This document shows, piece by piece, positions 1 to 13,400 of a stretch of DNA of 64,000 bases. A model generated the notes under the pieces. It was not told where the DNA came from. It saw only the letters and a program-made list of their open reading frames with translations, and did not search any database. Both the position numbers and the translations under genes were made by a program. The DNA is from Himantopus leucocephalus (lineage: Eukaryota > Chordata > Aves > Charadriiformes > Recurvirostridae), in contig RSEF01000031.1 in the NCBI GenBank assembly GCA_003993805.1, forward strand, positions 52,653,232 through 52,717,231, given 5' to 3'. The stretch's first letter is position 1. Every line of letters begins with the position of its first letter.

Positions 1-2283
1 ATTTTATCCCAAGAGACCCCATCTGAATCAGTTCTAATGATCCTCTATTATTGACTGTTGATCTTCCACTGCTGATTCTCTGACAAGTGCAATAATTTCT
101 CCTGATGCCCCCTAAGCTTATGCCACACAACATAATCAAGTTGACTCAGAAAACGGGACTTGAAACCTGGGAAAGAACATATGCAAACATACATCTGGAA
201 CAAACCAATCCTGCTGTTTAATTACTCTGTGATCTAAGCCAGAAGCTCTATATGACTGGAGAACAGCAAACACAAAAATAAAGTGACCACAGTAAGATTC
301 TTTGTCAGACCTTAATGGCGTGAAAGCATGCAGAGTAAGTTTTGAAAGCAAAAATAATGTTGTTGAGATATAGGCAAAACCAGCACAGAATACAGCACTG
401 GTTTACTGGTGGTTATTCTAAAATACAGCTATGGGTTGGAAGGGAAGAGTTCTGCAAAACCCCATCTTGTTTAATATTGCATTAATACATCTACATCCTT
501 GAGAAGGATGCAAATCCTACCATTCAGTGTCTTGGGAGAGTTTTGGATCCTGCTCCTAAGGGATGCTGAAAAAAGACCCTGCACGGTGGGCAAGTCAACC
601 ACAAGATTACCGAAGGAAAATGCATAAGACATAAATTATAGCAGAGTGTATTTTTTTTTTTTTTGGTAATGTCACCTAAGAAAAAGCATTCAGATGGATT
701 TCTAATCTCTCCGTCTTCCTACTTCTATCAAGAAGAACAAGATGTACCTCACAAATGGATGCTCTGTCCATTAGGTTCAAAAACATAGGGAAGTGAGTCA
801 TTCTCAAGCTATTCTACTTTTATGAGAACTATTTTCAACAACACGAACTCTTTCCAACCTGAACTGGAGCAGGTGCCAGAGTTTGTGACTTCTGCATGAG
901 TATCCCACCCACAAAACTGAAGAGTTATACTCCCCTTGTATACACTGACATTTTTGGTGCAACTTCCAACCACTAGAGACTGTGCAGTATTAGTCGAAAA
1001 GAGATCCAACAACAGCAGGAAAAGAGAACTCCTCAAAAACTGAATTTTCAGTACCGAAGACTTCAGAACCCCCCCAAAATAAGATTTTAAGACCTTATAA
1101 TCGTAAGTCCAAGTGCCTTTGTGTTCTGAAAATGCAAGTGTTTTTAGCTGAGCAGTCTCCAGCTAAAAGTAATATTAAGAAACATCTCATGAAACCTTTC
1201 AAAGTGACTGCACCTGCGGAGGTTCCTGCCCGTGTTAAATACTTGCAGCGATCGACACCCTGGAAGCGATAAGGAGATAAAGGGCTGATTAAATTCTGAC
1301 TCAGGCGTGAGCCTTGCCAGGACAGCGGCACAGACAAGTGGTCTCGTAGGCTTATTCCTGCCTGCCTACCAGTGGCATAAAGCCAGATGCCATCAGTGGC
1401 ACCGTTTTGTCAGATACTTAGCAGAGACTGTCTAGGCTTCAGTGTCTATAAATTAAGTATTTGTTAAAGTACAGTATGTAACTATGCACTCCGCTTATCT
1501 TCGCTTTAGCGAGATTGACACAGTGAATTATGAAGTCAAACCCTAGGCTAGAAGATGCCTATAAAGATTAAGTCATTTCATTCTTTTCCAAACAATTAGC
1601 AGCACTAGACTGCTAAGCGGAGATCAATCGTAATTGGGGAACTGAGAGAGGGCAATAAACAAATTAGTCGTGTTTTCTCTGAAGCCTGTTGGTTTACAGA
1701 CTCACTGTTATTTAATCCAGAAGCTCAATAGATTGTAAATTATCCATTAGAGTTGTCACTGGCCCCTTGAAAAGGATTTACTTTACGATAAAGGTACAAG
1801 AAAAGAAATCTGCCTGGTGGCTTCAGGTGAAATGGGATAATTGCAGTTGATTCATCATCATCATCATGTTTGTACAGCCTACTTCTGGATGACGGTCAAG
1901 AGGTTTAGAGGTTTTACCTGACCAACGTCAACACTTGGACTTTACCAGCTTAGCTGGGGGGCACCTGGTGTCCTCTCCATCTTTCAGTACCCATTGTGTT
2001 ATTCATTGCAAAAAAGAATGAAGAGTGATCAGTGGACTTACCATTCAACAGAAAAGTGAGATAAGCAGCTAATTACAGCACTAGAAAAATGATTTCCACA
2101 ACCAAACCTGGAGCTTTAAGGATCCCCTTCCCGGAGAGTATTCTATACCTTGGAAGCAGTCAGGGCTGTGCTACTGTGTGACCACAGCCCACACACGGGG
2201 CACATTAGATGACACTGACAGGGTTGGAAAGACCTAGAATCCAGCCTGCAGAGCTCACTGCAGCCTTTGGAAGGATTTACAAG
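1..2283. other. unique non-coding sequence
   Basis: No gene, RNA or recognisable transposon is visible. Open frames are short (80 codons or fewer) and none has a familiar motif. The only local structure is a short (TCA)n run at about 1852-1866 and a T-run at about 651-664. The sequence is AT-rich with a unique look, consistent with avian intergenic or intronic DNA. Confidence 0.6.
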
Positions 2284-2336
2284 TTTGTTGTTGTTGTGTT
2301 TTTTTTTTTAATTTATTTTTTTTATTTTTTTTTTTN
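2284..2336. repeat. T-rich low-complexity tract ending in an unresolved base
   Basis: A (TTG)n stretch passes into long T-runs broken by single A bases, and a single N stands at 2336. An isolated N at the edge of a homopolymer also occurs at 18827, 33542 and 43930 in this window, which points to a base-calling or polishing artefact in long homopolymers rather than biology. True tract length is uncertain. Confidence 0.85.
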
Positions 2337-2635
2337 TACCTAACTTGGGTAGCAAGAAGCAGTAATACTGTTTTTGCAGGAGGACAACTGCTCATGTGCT
2401 AGTGTATTAGGATATCTGCATACTGCAATGAAGTCTGAAGTATAGACATGCACAAAGATAGTTATTTAAATGAAAGAGACCTTATTCTTTGCCTATCCAC
2501 TATCCCAGTGCAATAGCTACAAAGCAGAGGAATTAATGTTTTTCTTCTCTTCTAAATCCCCTCACTCAAAGGATGAAAGATGTTAAAGAGACTCTTTGTT
2601 TTGTTTTCAGCTCTTTTTATTTCACTTGTATATGT

Positions 2636-2765
2636 TGGCAGCTGATAGAGCCCCAAATCTTGTCAATCCCAGTGTGCTAGGCACAGAAGTATAAAGAACA
2701 TTACAATTCCTGCTCAGAAGAGCTTAAGGACAAAAATCTAAAGGACAAGACATGGACAAGACAGC
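2636..2765 (+). repeat. ancient amniote interspersed repeat remnant
   Basis: The segment contains GTGTGCTAGGCAC, then TCCTGCTCAGAAGAGCTTA, then GACAAGACATGGACAAG. This order of blocks is one I recognise from a very common ancient repeat of turtles, crocodilians and birds, where a 'gctaggcrctgtacaaa' block precedes 'cctgccccgaagagcttacaatc' and an 'agacaagacagacaa' block. The copy is diverged. Family assignment (MIR/CORE-SINE-like or another old element) is from recollection and has not been checked. Confidence 0.5.
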
Positions 2766-5090
2766 AATATCGCTAGTCACAAAGCTTTTGCACTCAGTCC
2801 CAGAAAATAATGAGAAACAGTATAAAACCCATGATATTTAAAACACTGTATGTGTATTACAGTTTTTTTTGAGTTCAAGTTTCCAGAACTTTTTCCTGCA
2901 ATCATAATGACAACAAAGACCCACCAAAAAACAACATTCTTATTATTAAGAGTAGAAATCTTATATTGGTCGTGGAACTTGTGTGTGTAATCTTAAAAAA
3001 AGCACTACATATAAACCAGAATTTAAATTATAAAAAGACAAAAAGAAAATTAAAAATGTTTAGTCACCACACAGCAACTCATTTGTCTCCACGAACACTG
3101 CCACAACGCCCAGAAAGGACTAAAATATGAGGAAAAAGAAACGTGATGCATCAGAGGATATAAAGGAAGAAAACACAAATGCATTTACAATTTTGGTTTC
3201 GTCCTGGAAGCTGCCAAAATTTCCTCATTGCCAGAATTTATAGCAATTCAGAATGACGTAGCTACAAAAAGGGCAGATATATTAGAGAACTAGAATGTGT
3301 AGCCATCATTTACTTTTCCGGTTCGTCTAAATTGCATATAACCTGTCTTGTCCTCAAGAAGTCCTATGGCTGTTTGGATCATCATTAGCTGACCCTAAAA
3401 ATTCTGTTTTTCAGTAATAGTTAGAGTACGACCTATGAAAACCCAGAAGCCAGCGATGGCAGGATATCATGCATCACTACAACCAAAACAGGGAAAAAGT
3501 TATCCAATCCATAGAGGAAAAAAGAGGTCTTTTGTATCTTTGAATTGTCCCTGTCTTCTCTGAGTTAATTCCTGGGCTGGTCGGCCACATACAGTAACAG
3601 ACAAGCAGGAGTAACAAAAAAAAATGCATTCCCAAATTTTGTGGTTTTTTGCCAGGTTGCTCACCCTGTGCTTAATGACAGCTCGAGAGTCACTAAAAGA
3701 AAGGTATGCAGATTACAAAGTTTTAGTGATAATGAACAAGTTAATGCTGCCTCTACCCCACTGTCTCCACCCCCCAAAAATATGATATCTGCCTATTAAA
3801 TCTGACTATTTAGAATAATAACAAAAACCTCATGGCAGTGCAATCTTTATTCAGTACAATATGAGAAACTTGAAGAGAAAGGAAAAAATCCCAAGGCGAT
3901 ACTTTCACATACATTAAAAATATATATGTGGGGTGTGATATCACATTAACAGACATCATATGCCTCCTCTGGAGATGTTAATTCCTAATCTCATCAGGGG
4001 AATGTGTGTGTGTACCGTATGTGTGTTCATGGGTAATGTTTCGTAGATTGTCTGTCTCTAGATGAGAGGTTGCATGCATCTGAAAACTTACTTTGCTCTT
4101 GGTACTAAACAACTAAAAAATCAGTTGTGGTTGTTCCCAATTTTAGCAGATTTGCCATAACACGGTGCAACAGCAGTTGATGAACAATGAGAAGGAGAAT
4201 TACTGTTAACGAAAATAAGGAAACGCTGGGCTTATTCCTGTCCTCTGCTCCAGCAAATCTCAAGCTGAAAACAACAAAAGGAGATTCTTCCCAGTAACAA
4301 ACCTAGGACTGGGTCTGTTTACAGTCTTGGTGTGCACCTTCTGATTGAAAAAAGGTAGGATTTGAGCATCAATTTTTTAGTCATAAATGTGGGAGTTTCG
4401 CTACTATGTTTGGCAACAGGCAATCCCTCTCAAAATTAATGCAAACTAGAAAGCACTCTTTTACATTCACAAGCTGATTATTGCAGAATTTTTCCTCAAT
4501 GGACATTTTAATAGGTTTCTACTGTGAACTTTACCTGTACAGCTATATATTTCTAAATTATGGAGGCAAGTAGGTGCAATTTCTGATGAGGTCTGTGTAT
4601 TTCATTAGGTAAGTAAATTAAAACAAATGGAAATTTGAAATTAATCAGATGGCGTTCAAATAAAAAAATCTTTCATGTCATAGAGGATTTATAATCCTTT
4701 TAGGTGAATGTCTCACAATGAAATGACCTGATCTTGTTTTCCTTACAGGTTTGTTTTAACTTTTGTCCATGAAAACTGGCATTTTGGTTTGATTCTGAAT
4801 TTTGTAGTAAATTGCTTTAGTTCTTCACATTAAATTTTCCACTGTATGCACTTATATCACTCTGCACTGCTGTTTTGCTGGAATCTGAGTCACTCAAAAC
4901 CAATGAAAATGTTGGAGCTTTAAGACCCCTCACAGCAGAACTGGCTGGGTGAAGGTATCTAACAACTGTGTGATGAAAAGGAGTTTTTGGAGATTTTACG
5001 AAATGTTAAGTGTCAGGGTAGAGATGGTTTGTTTTGTATGTTCAGGCTGTGAATCCTGAGGCGAGGGGATAGACGTGACAAAGAATAAAA
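2766..5090. other. unique non-coding sequence
   Basis: No coding region or recognisable repeat was found. The block is AT-rich with many short A and T runs. A short TATATATG stretch near 3921-3929 and GTGTGTGT near 4007-4013 are too small to count as microsatellites. It ends where the palindromic minisatellite begins. Confidence 0.6.
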
Positions 5091-5367
5091 GCTCCTGACG
5101 ATTTTATAAAATCCTGATGGACTACTGAATACATTTATATACCCGCACGAGTTCTCCTGCAAGGTTTATAAAACGGCAGGAGCTCCTATGGAGGCTATAA
5201 AACCTCCTGGACTCCTGAGGGTTTGTGAAATCCATGTGAGATCTTGAGGAACTTGTAAACTGTCAGTGAGGTCCTGCAGAGTTTATAAACTCTGGCTGGA
5301 CCTTAAACAAAGTCTGGGATTCCTGCAGCAGTTACAAAGCCCACCAGGACTTTTGAATTGTTCACGG
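5091..5367. repeat. degenerate minisatellite of near-palindromic units of about 30 bp
   Basis: About nine diverged tandem units of 29-31 bp can be laid out, starting near 5091, 5122, 5154, 5183, 5212, 5243, 5273, about 5302 (shortened) and 5321. Most begin with CTCCTG or CCTG and are centred on a TTTATAAA-like core. Several units are inverted repeats in themselves. Unit three has CTCCTGC at 5154-5160 pairing with GCAGGAG at 5176-5182. Unit four has GGAGG at 5190-5194 pairing with CCTCC at 5203-5207. Unit one contains the perfect palindrome GATTTTATAAAATC at 5100-5113, and unit seven the perfect palindrome CAGAGTTTATAAACTCTG at 5277-5294. The array is old, because no two units are identical. 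It has no cas genes and no unique spacers, so it is not a CRISPR. No known satellite family is recognised. Confidence 0.8.
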
Positions 5368-7261
5368 TATTAGTACTTCACCAAGAGAAATACAACTAAC
5401 CTTTCCAAAATCATAATGTACTCTCTAACATCACGCAGGTATTTGTCAGAGCAGTTGAGGACATCAAGAATCACCGAATTACAGAGCTGCCATCTATACA
5501 TCATCTTGCCGAAGGTGAAAAAAAACCTTAAAATATTAATGACGTTATTCTCATTATTACAACGCTCCAGACAAACTTAAGTGTAGCCATTTGGCAAACA
5601 AATGATGTAAAATTTTAAGTCAATGGGTCTACTGGAAATAAAACATTTTCCCTCAAGAAGTGTAAGTTAAGACAATGTGTCCTCAAGAGTGACTTTGTTA
5701 AAAATTAATCCAGCCATGGTTGGCCAGTAATGTAAACAACCTGAAAAAAAGTTGTAGCATATACCAGCTGCATTGATTACAAACAAGTTTTTGCATCTTT
5801 TTTTATATGAGGTCCTTTAGGAATTGCTCAAAAAAAGTCTTTGCATGTTCAGCTATATGAAGAAACTACTCATTTTTTTGTTGTTTCTTTGAAACCAGGA
5901 AAGTTCAAGCCTCTCCTTAAACTTTGTCCCTGCTGCTGTTCAGTCATGAGACAAAGTGTGTAAGGACGGAGAGAACATGAGTGATCATAAAGTGTTACAT
6001 TGCAGAGTGACCTAAGGGGAAGGAGTCCTCACACAGCAGGTCCCTTCTCCCGCTTCTGCTTCTGCTTCTGATGTAACTGATTATGTCACCTTCAGAAGAT
6101 CTCTGGTAACTATTAGATTCCATTTTCCTCTGACTCCAGAAAAAAAACCCAAAGTCCACTATTAAATACAGTGTAATGTCCTCCACTGAGGGTATCATGT
6201 CATATATAGAAACCTACATTTACGTTACTGAGCCTTTAAATACTGTTTTTATATCACTGATAGGAAGCTGAAACATGGGTGTACAGGATTTTTTTATCAC
6301 AATGAAAATTCAGTTTAAATAAACAGTTTGCAATCTCTTCACGTGTCAGGTCATACTTAAGGTCGACTCTACTTAAAAATGCCTCTTCTTAAGGATATGG
6401 TTTTTTGCTTTCATCCCTTTGTATCTCTCAGCTGCTGCACCTCAGAACATCATTCTAGGGGAAGGAGGGTGGTTGGATGCTGTGTGTGGAGAACAGCGCA
6501 GTTCTTTGTAAACATCTGCCGTTGCTTCTTATGTGGAGGAATACATAATGCTTCCAAATACACAAATCACATTGTAGATTTAGATCTCATTTACATAATA
6601 CATAAGAACGCAGAAAATGCCCCAGAGGGCAAGTAAACACTTTGAGCATAAAACGGAAAGAAATTTTGAGAACCGTTTCCTTGTTGGTTTCTTTAGCGTG
6701 TTTTAAAACCAAAGAGATGGTTATTGCAGAAAACAACGTTGTTTTCGCTCTGTCTGCATGTAAAGGTTGGTTTGGGTGAAGGAGTGTCTGGCCCCAGTAC
6801 TGCTCGTTCTGCTCCAGGAACATCCCTCCCACAGGTGAATTTCAGGAATGCAGTTCCCAGTGACATGTTTGCATAAAACCAGTCATATAGCCACAAACAC
6901 AAAAATATAATTTGTCTGAAGTTTCCAAGACCCGTATTAAACAAGAGGACCTCAGCTCCTGCTCCGTTAAGCTGAGAACATTACTTGATGTTTGCTGGAG
7001 AAGGTCACTTTGCATTTTTGATGATTTTCTATGATTGTGACTGTGTTAACATTCGCATTACAAACACAATTTCCGGCACTTGAGACCACGACAGAGCTAT
7101 CTCGTGGTTGCAATGCCTCGACAGTCGTTTTGTCAGCCGGAGAATGATGGAAACCAGAAGAAAGAACACGTTAAGATTAAATTCTCAAGCAAGTAGTGAC
7201 AAACTCCTTGTCCTTGAAGCTTATATAAATAACTTTCCTGTGTTTTTTTAACCTGTTCCCC
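5368..7261. other. unique non-coding sequence
   Basis: No gene is supported. A short (GCTTCT)3 run lies at 6052-6069. Overlapping open frames on both strands around 6379-6944 are short, share no recognisable motif, and look like chance frames. Confidence 0.6.
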
Positions 7262-7490
7262 CCTCTCCCCAGCCACCCCAGCAGCGAGGCATGTCACTCT
7301 GATGGTTCACATCCATCTCCTTTTATTGATGTCCACTTTGGTATCTGCACAGGTCATCAATTTTGCTGCCTCTCCGGCAGCCGCTGGGAACGGCGGGGCA
7401 GCCTTGCAGGACTTGGCGTGCGGGGGGAGGCTCGGCTCGCCGCCGGACTCACGGTTCCAGTCGGATGCCGGTACCGGGGTGTCATAAATC
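7262..7490. other. small CpG-rich patch in AT-rich surroundings
   Basis: Roughly 7280-7485 contains about fifteen CpG dinucleotides, concentrated in 7373-7482, within sequence that otherwise has very few. On the plus strand it overlaps a 61-codon ATG frame (7302-7487) whose first 17 or so residues are hydrophobic and end in a small-residue stretch, superficially like a signal peptide. The remainder is Gly/Ala-rich as expected from GC-rich translation, and I recognise no family. It could be a short CpG island, a first exon or a regulatory element; coding is not supported. It is below the usual CpG-island length. Confidence 0.45.
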
Positions 7491-10400
7491 TTGTAGGTGA
7501 CCCAGGTGAACTCTGAGGCTCAGAGCTCACTGAAAACTGATCAGGCCTCTGTTTAGTTTAACAGGCCCTTTTCAGTGACAAGTGAAGGGTTCAACAAATG
7601 CACAAAACAGATATATATTAGTTGAAAAACTAATGGCTTTTAAAAGAATGTTTGACAATTGTTTAGGGCTGTCTGTAGATCCATTATACTGATAAACGAC
7701 CAGCTTGGTCTACACCAAACTGGAGATGGCCAGCGAGAAAGTAACCTCGCTTTTTATTTTTTTTTCCTCCTCTGCTTTCCCGCACGCTCCCCATCTCGTT
7801 GGTGGCTTCATAAGAGCCACATGTGCTGTGGTGGTCAGGAAGACTTAAAGAAGGCAGCAAAGGGTACCTGTGCAGCTTATATTTAACCTTGCAATCAAAC
7901 TGGAATTAAGCAAGACTGCAGATGCCCCCGGTGACCTGCTATTGACCGCCTGAACTTCTCAGTTAGGGTCAGTTGGGGCCCAGAATAGGAGGTCAAAAGC
8001 TGGTCAGTGCTCTTCAGCTCCGGCATGTTGAATAGAGAGACTTTATTGCTGTGATTTATGCAATTTGCACAGACAGGTTAAGGAGACCTTAAAACATGCC
8101 ACAGTGCTCACTTACACTGGGTACACCATCCACTTGGAAAATAAATTCCGATTGTCCATATGAAATCTCTTGTGGATACGCCTTGAAGTATTTTAGCCTC
8201 TGTACTCTAAAGATTCATTCTCACACTCGACCCCTGAACGTGACAAGGTTACTGTTTCCAGATTTATTTAAACAATACGAACGCACCAAACGAAGCACTT
8301 TGCAAAGCTGATTAATTGCAAAGGCAGAATAACAATCAGTAATGAATTATTTTTTTGGGGGGGAGGAGCAGCTAAACTCGTATAAAAGTTAAGATCTTAA
8401 ATCAGTCTCAGTGGCAATTTGAACAGAGCAAAGACTAATTTTTAAGTAATCCGCAGATATCAAAGTTTGGTGTTTCCTTCTCAGTTTTTACGTACCTTCT
8501 TCTATGTAACAGAATTCTAGAGTTGATGGGAAACTATGAGATCAATTATAAAGAAGACTTAAAAAAAATTAAGAGCTCTTATCACTTTGTAATCAACCTT
8601 TTTATTTTTTCCTGCTGAAGTTTATTGTAGATTAAATTAATCTTATCTTCCCCACCCAAAACAGTTTCAATGTTTGTGCTACCTGCTGCTCAAGCTCTAG
8701 GTCTTTCTCACGCAGAAACTGCCAGTGGTGATGTGGATTTTTTGACCGGCTCATCTCCGACCACCAGACTTGTTTTCACTTGTGATCAAAGCAAGAAATT
8801 GAACCCTGGTTGTTGAAGGTGAAATGGTAGGGCATTTTTAAAACCTTTTAACGCTACTTCTTCGTCTTTGTAGTAGTTCATAATTCTTTGGTGTGTGTTA
8901 CCCTGATTTAATACGTCTAATTTAACAAGATATTAGTCCATAATAGGGTATAGTTGCATTTGATATAATGAAGGGGAGGAAAATTTGCCAAGCTTTACTG
9001 AAAAAATAGCTTTAGCAAATGCGTAGCTACTCATTTTCATAAGTATTTTAAGGATGCAGTTTCAATAAGCATATTCTGTGCCCTAAATTATATTTACATG
9101 AAGCTCAAGAGTGGCTGAGCACGAACTGTTTGAGTCTGTCAGGTAAGTGCCCCATTATTAATAAATATATTTATAACCAGCTATAGAACAGAGCAGCCCT
9201 GGTGGTTAAATAATAATTTGTTTTTAAAAGTACTTATACTTATTATTTAAAGTGATCGACTAGTCTGTCATTGGCATAACGCATATTTTTAAGGCTGCCA
9301 AAATGTGTGTTTATCTGAGAGCCTGGAACAGATCCAAAAGACTCTTCTCAAGTCAATAACTCACATCACAACCTCCGATAAAAGTATCTTTCTCTTGTAA
9401 TTAAATGTAAGGAAAGCTATCATCTCCTTACTTATTTCTTTTAACTCAGGGATTAAGGTACACAGTGCCGACCACTGATTTACATGTAAAAGGGTCTGCA
9501 AACAAGTGACAGGAGTAGAATATGATCTCTCACCAATCTGCAGAGCTAGTGCTGACAGCTGTGGTCTTGTTTTAGCCTGCTGTGTGTGCTGACTTAAAAG
9601 CAAGGCAGACAGTCTTCCCAAAGCACGGAAGTGTTATTTTTGCCCTGAGTTTTCACAGATCACCCTAAACTTGTCTCAGACTGAAGAAGAAAAGTTGGCC
9701 ACATGCATTATGATTGATCGATTGGCATTTTGTAAGGGCATTGTCATGAGTCAACTGGTGGTTTCATGCTTTGCTCTCCAGTCTTTAACAGTGAGTGATC
9801 ATTGACTGGGCTCCTGAACAGCTACAAAACTACCACAAAATAGATATTGGGAAGAAGGAGGCAGTGAGTGAGAGACCTAACATCCCATGTCTTTGATTAC
9901 ATTATGCAGCAGAAGTATAACATCGTATAAAGTACAGAGAATAGTAATTCTATTACTTTCTTTGCAAAAAGGATTCTTCCCAGTGGACTGTTCACCGAAA
10001 TTCCCACTGTTTTTTTCATGTCATTCTCTGAGGTGGTCTGCTGGTAGAAGACCCCATTGTCTCTATCTCATGGCCCAAAGCTACAGCTGTTGGTTTATCA
10101 TTGTGGGTTTCAGGTGGGAAGTCTATCCCACATTCCTAAAGAATCTGTGACAGAAACCTAAGAAAAGAGAATCTCATTTCCAAGCAGCTCTAAGTTTGTT
10201 TAGGGATTTCTGCAAACTAAGAGAGGTTGAAACCCACCAGTATAAGAGCAAAAGATTTTTGGAGGTTCAGTTCAGGGAAAGCTTTAAAGTTAATTTGAAT
10301 CCTATCCAAGTTTCATCTAAAACTTGAGCTAGATTTCTCACAGGAACACGCTCTTTCAATGTATTTCTGAAGTTCGGCTCCGGATAGAATTGCAAATACT

Positions 10401-13400
10401 GCAATAATGCTGGATAATTCTTTGCACATTGATAGTTATGCAAAGCAGAGCAATCCCAAAAGGAAAAACAAAACCTTCCCCGAACACTCCAAAATATTTT
10501 GTTTGTGATGGGTACAATGCACAAGTTTCTTTCAACTTTTTATTTTCTAAGTATAAAAAATATTCTAGATCAGCACTGAGAATTGTGAGAAAAGTTAATC
10601 TTACAGCTGTAAGAGGCAAACTTGTTTTGGAAAATACACCAAATGTAAACAGCAGCATTTTAAGAAGAGTTCTGTATCTAAAACTAAACTGATGCCAATG
10701 AAGAAAAAAGTACTTTTGATGCCAGTTGGTCAGTTTTGGATCAATATACTTTTTAAATTACCAAAAAATTATATGATTCGGAAAGTGAAAATCCTAAATA
10801 AAACCACAGCCTCAGTACGGGGACCCTGTTTCTAAACAATAGGGAAGATGAAGAGAGTCACAGGGTAGATATACATAATTTTATGTACTTGTGTTGCAAG
10901 AGCTTTCCCAGGGCCAGTTCAAGAATTTTGATGCTCCTTATCACAAAAGCCTTTTGGCTTTTACCAGTTGTAGCACAGATCAGGAAAACCTCAGACAGTC
11001 CTAAAGTTCAGGCTGGAAAGGGTCTGCCTTTTACATATCGAGCTAAGTCTTGGTGCACCTGAGGTCTGAGATGGTGAAAAGCGAAAGAAAAGTTGGATGG
11101 ATGTATTATGATACTTATACATTTGTATGTAAAATAAAATAAAAATGCTTATCAGCTGTCAGGATTTGGTCCAAATGGCAATTTTCAGCCCAAGAACAGA
11201 TCAAGACTAAGCCTGAATATGGATGAAGTAGGTCCTAAGTTAAGGTTAATCTAGTTATTAATAATATAGCATTAATGCTGTGTCACAGAAACATATAGCA
11301 CGTCTTTCATCTTTGCGTGAGGAAAGGGCAAGATCAAAAGGATTTTGGTGCTTAATGTTCACCCAAGTGCAACATTTAGACTTCAAGTACCTGGTGTCTA
11401 ACCCTGCAAACCAAAACTGTACATGAAGTTCCCTTTTTGGATTTATCTGCATACTCTACAAAGAAACCACAAACTTGACTTACTGACATGTTTTCTCACC
11501 TTTGACAACTGACCAGAAAGACAGACTGTTGGGTATTTTCCTTATACTTTCTCTTACTTTCTTCGAAAAGTGCATACTCAGCCTGCAAATTCCTAAGCAG
11601 TTTGGACTTCTGGGTGTTCATCACTCTGTACACATTGAGAAAAAGTCTTAGCATTTTCAGTCAGTTTTATGATCACATTACTCAGCCTGGCATTCAAATA
11701 GTTCAGCTTTCCCGTCCTTTACCAAGAAACTTGGAAACTGACTTATTCTTCATTGTCTTACACAATGAAGACTATTTATTATATTTGATTCCCTATATTA
11801 ATATCTTAAATGTTTCATTACCATGCCAGGATTACAGAGTTACTCAGACTGATGAGCGCAGAGGAATCCTAAAACTCTGGCAATGTGAAACATGTTCTTG
11901 AGTGGCTTCTACAGGAGGATGCTCTAAATAACTAGATTTGTAGCTAGGCTTTACATTTTAATGTGAAGGCAGGTGGCTTCTCAGTTTTATCTTCTGGGAA
12001 TACACTGTGGAACAGACAAACATTGACTTTTGGCTTTGTGGCTTGCAAAGTCGTCTCAAGGACTTCATACAGCGTGGCTTTACCTACCCATAAATAAAGA
12101 AATCTATAACCTCAAACTCAGGTATTTAGCTTATTTTCACGAGGCTAATTGTAACTTGTATTCAAAAGAGCCTGCTGAGAAGTCAGGTTAGAAACAAAAA
12201 TACTATCTGCTTTTAAGCGGAGCATGAAACCCCGTCTAAGGTCAAAACTGAGGTCATAAAGAGGATAATATGGGTTTAGCATGCAGTGCAGCTGCTGTAT
12301 GCTGTATTTAGCCTGCGAATAAAAAAGGAGCTTTTGTTTCCACTACTGTTACTCCCTGCATCTTTCTAAGTAATTTCTTCCCTCCGCTAACAGTTAACTT
12401 TAACGTGCATATATGTGGCAGTCGGCTATTTACTTTCAAATGTCTGATTTCAGAAATAAAGCAAACAGTCACGATACAAGTTTAATAGGCTGCAACTCTC
12501 TTGAAAAAAAAAAAAGGTATTTATGAAGACATATGCTCTTATAGTGGCAAAACTATTTTTTTGGTGACAGAAATCAGTGACTCCCATCATGTGGTATGGC
12601 ATTAAATTCTCCTATAGAGGAGGAATCAACAACAGACCGAGTTTTGACTGACTTATATTAGGACAGAGGATCTAGGATCTAGCATGGCTTGTAAGGAGCT
12701 AAATCGAGAAGAAATCAAATAAATAACCCCTCTGCAGGGCTATATCCCTGCCTGACTCCGCAGTGACCAACTGGAGAACAAGGCAGTCAAGGTTTTTTGC
12801 AGTGAACACGAGGAAAAAGTTGGAAAAGGCACATTCCAGAGATGAATGGAGAGGACTGCACAGATATAATCCACTAAACAGAACCATGGAAAAAATCTAA
12901 TTCCATTATTCAGAGGCTGCTGAGTGTATTTCACCTTAGGGAAATGTACTTCTACTCATTTTCAGTAACTCTATAGTCCATTTCAGTCTCTATGCTTGAA
13001 AATTAACAGCACGTTAACAGGACTATTGCCTGTACTTGTGGAACTGTCTGTTTAGGATTAGGCCATTAAATATTGATGGAGATAATTGTTCCTGCACTTG
13101 AACAGCAGAAGGATAGAACTGAAAGTAGTTTAACTGGCATTTGCATTTATGCTTGGTAAACAGAGCTGGGTTTGAAAGCGCTGAACATCCAGTATTGCCT
13201 TCTGCACAGTTCACATTCCAAAGCATCACTGATCACCAAGATCAGTTTGATAAAATGTTGTAGCAAAGGTTAAATCAAACCATTTCACCAGTAATTTATC
13301 ACATCTAAATAAATAAATGCAATGGCAATACATAATAAAATACATCTAATTGTTCTTCAGTAATTATATTTTATTTTTTGAAGGCTCATCAGGCACAATT

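Noticed and set aside
5091..5367. CRISPR-like array
   Set aside because: Units are contiguous with no unique spacers, are strongly diverged, and the genome is eukaryotic.
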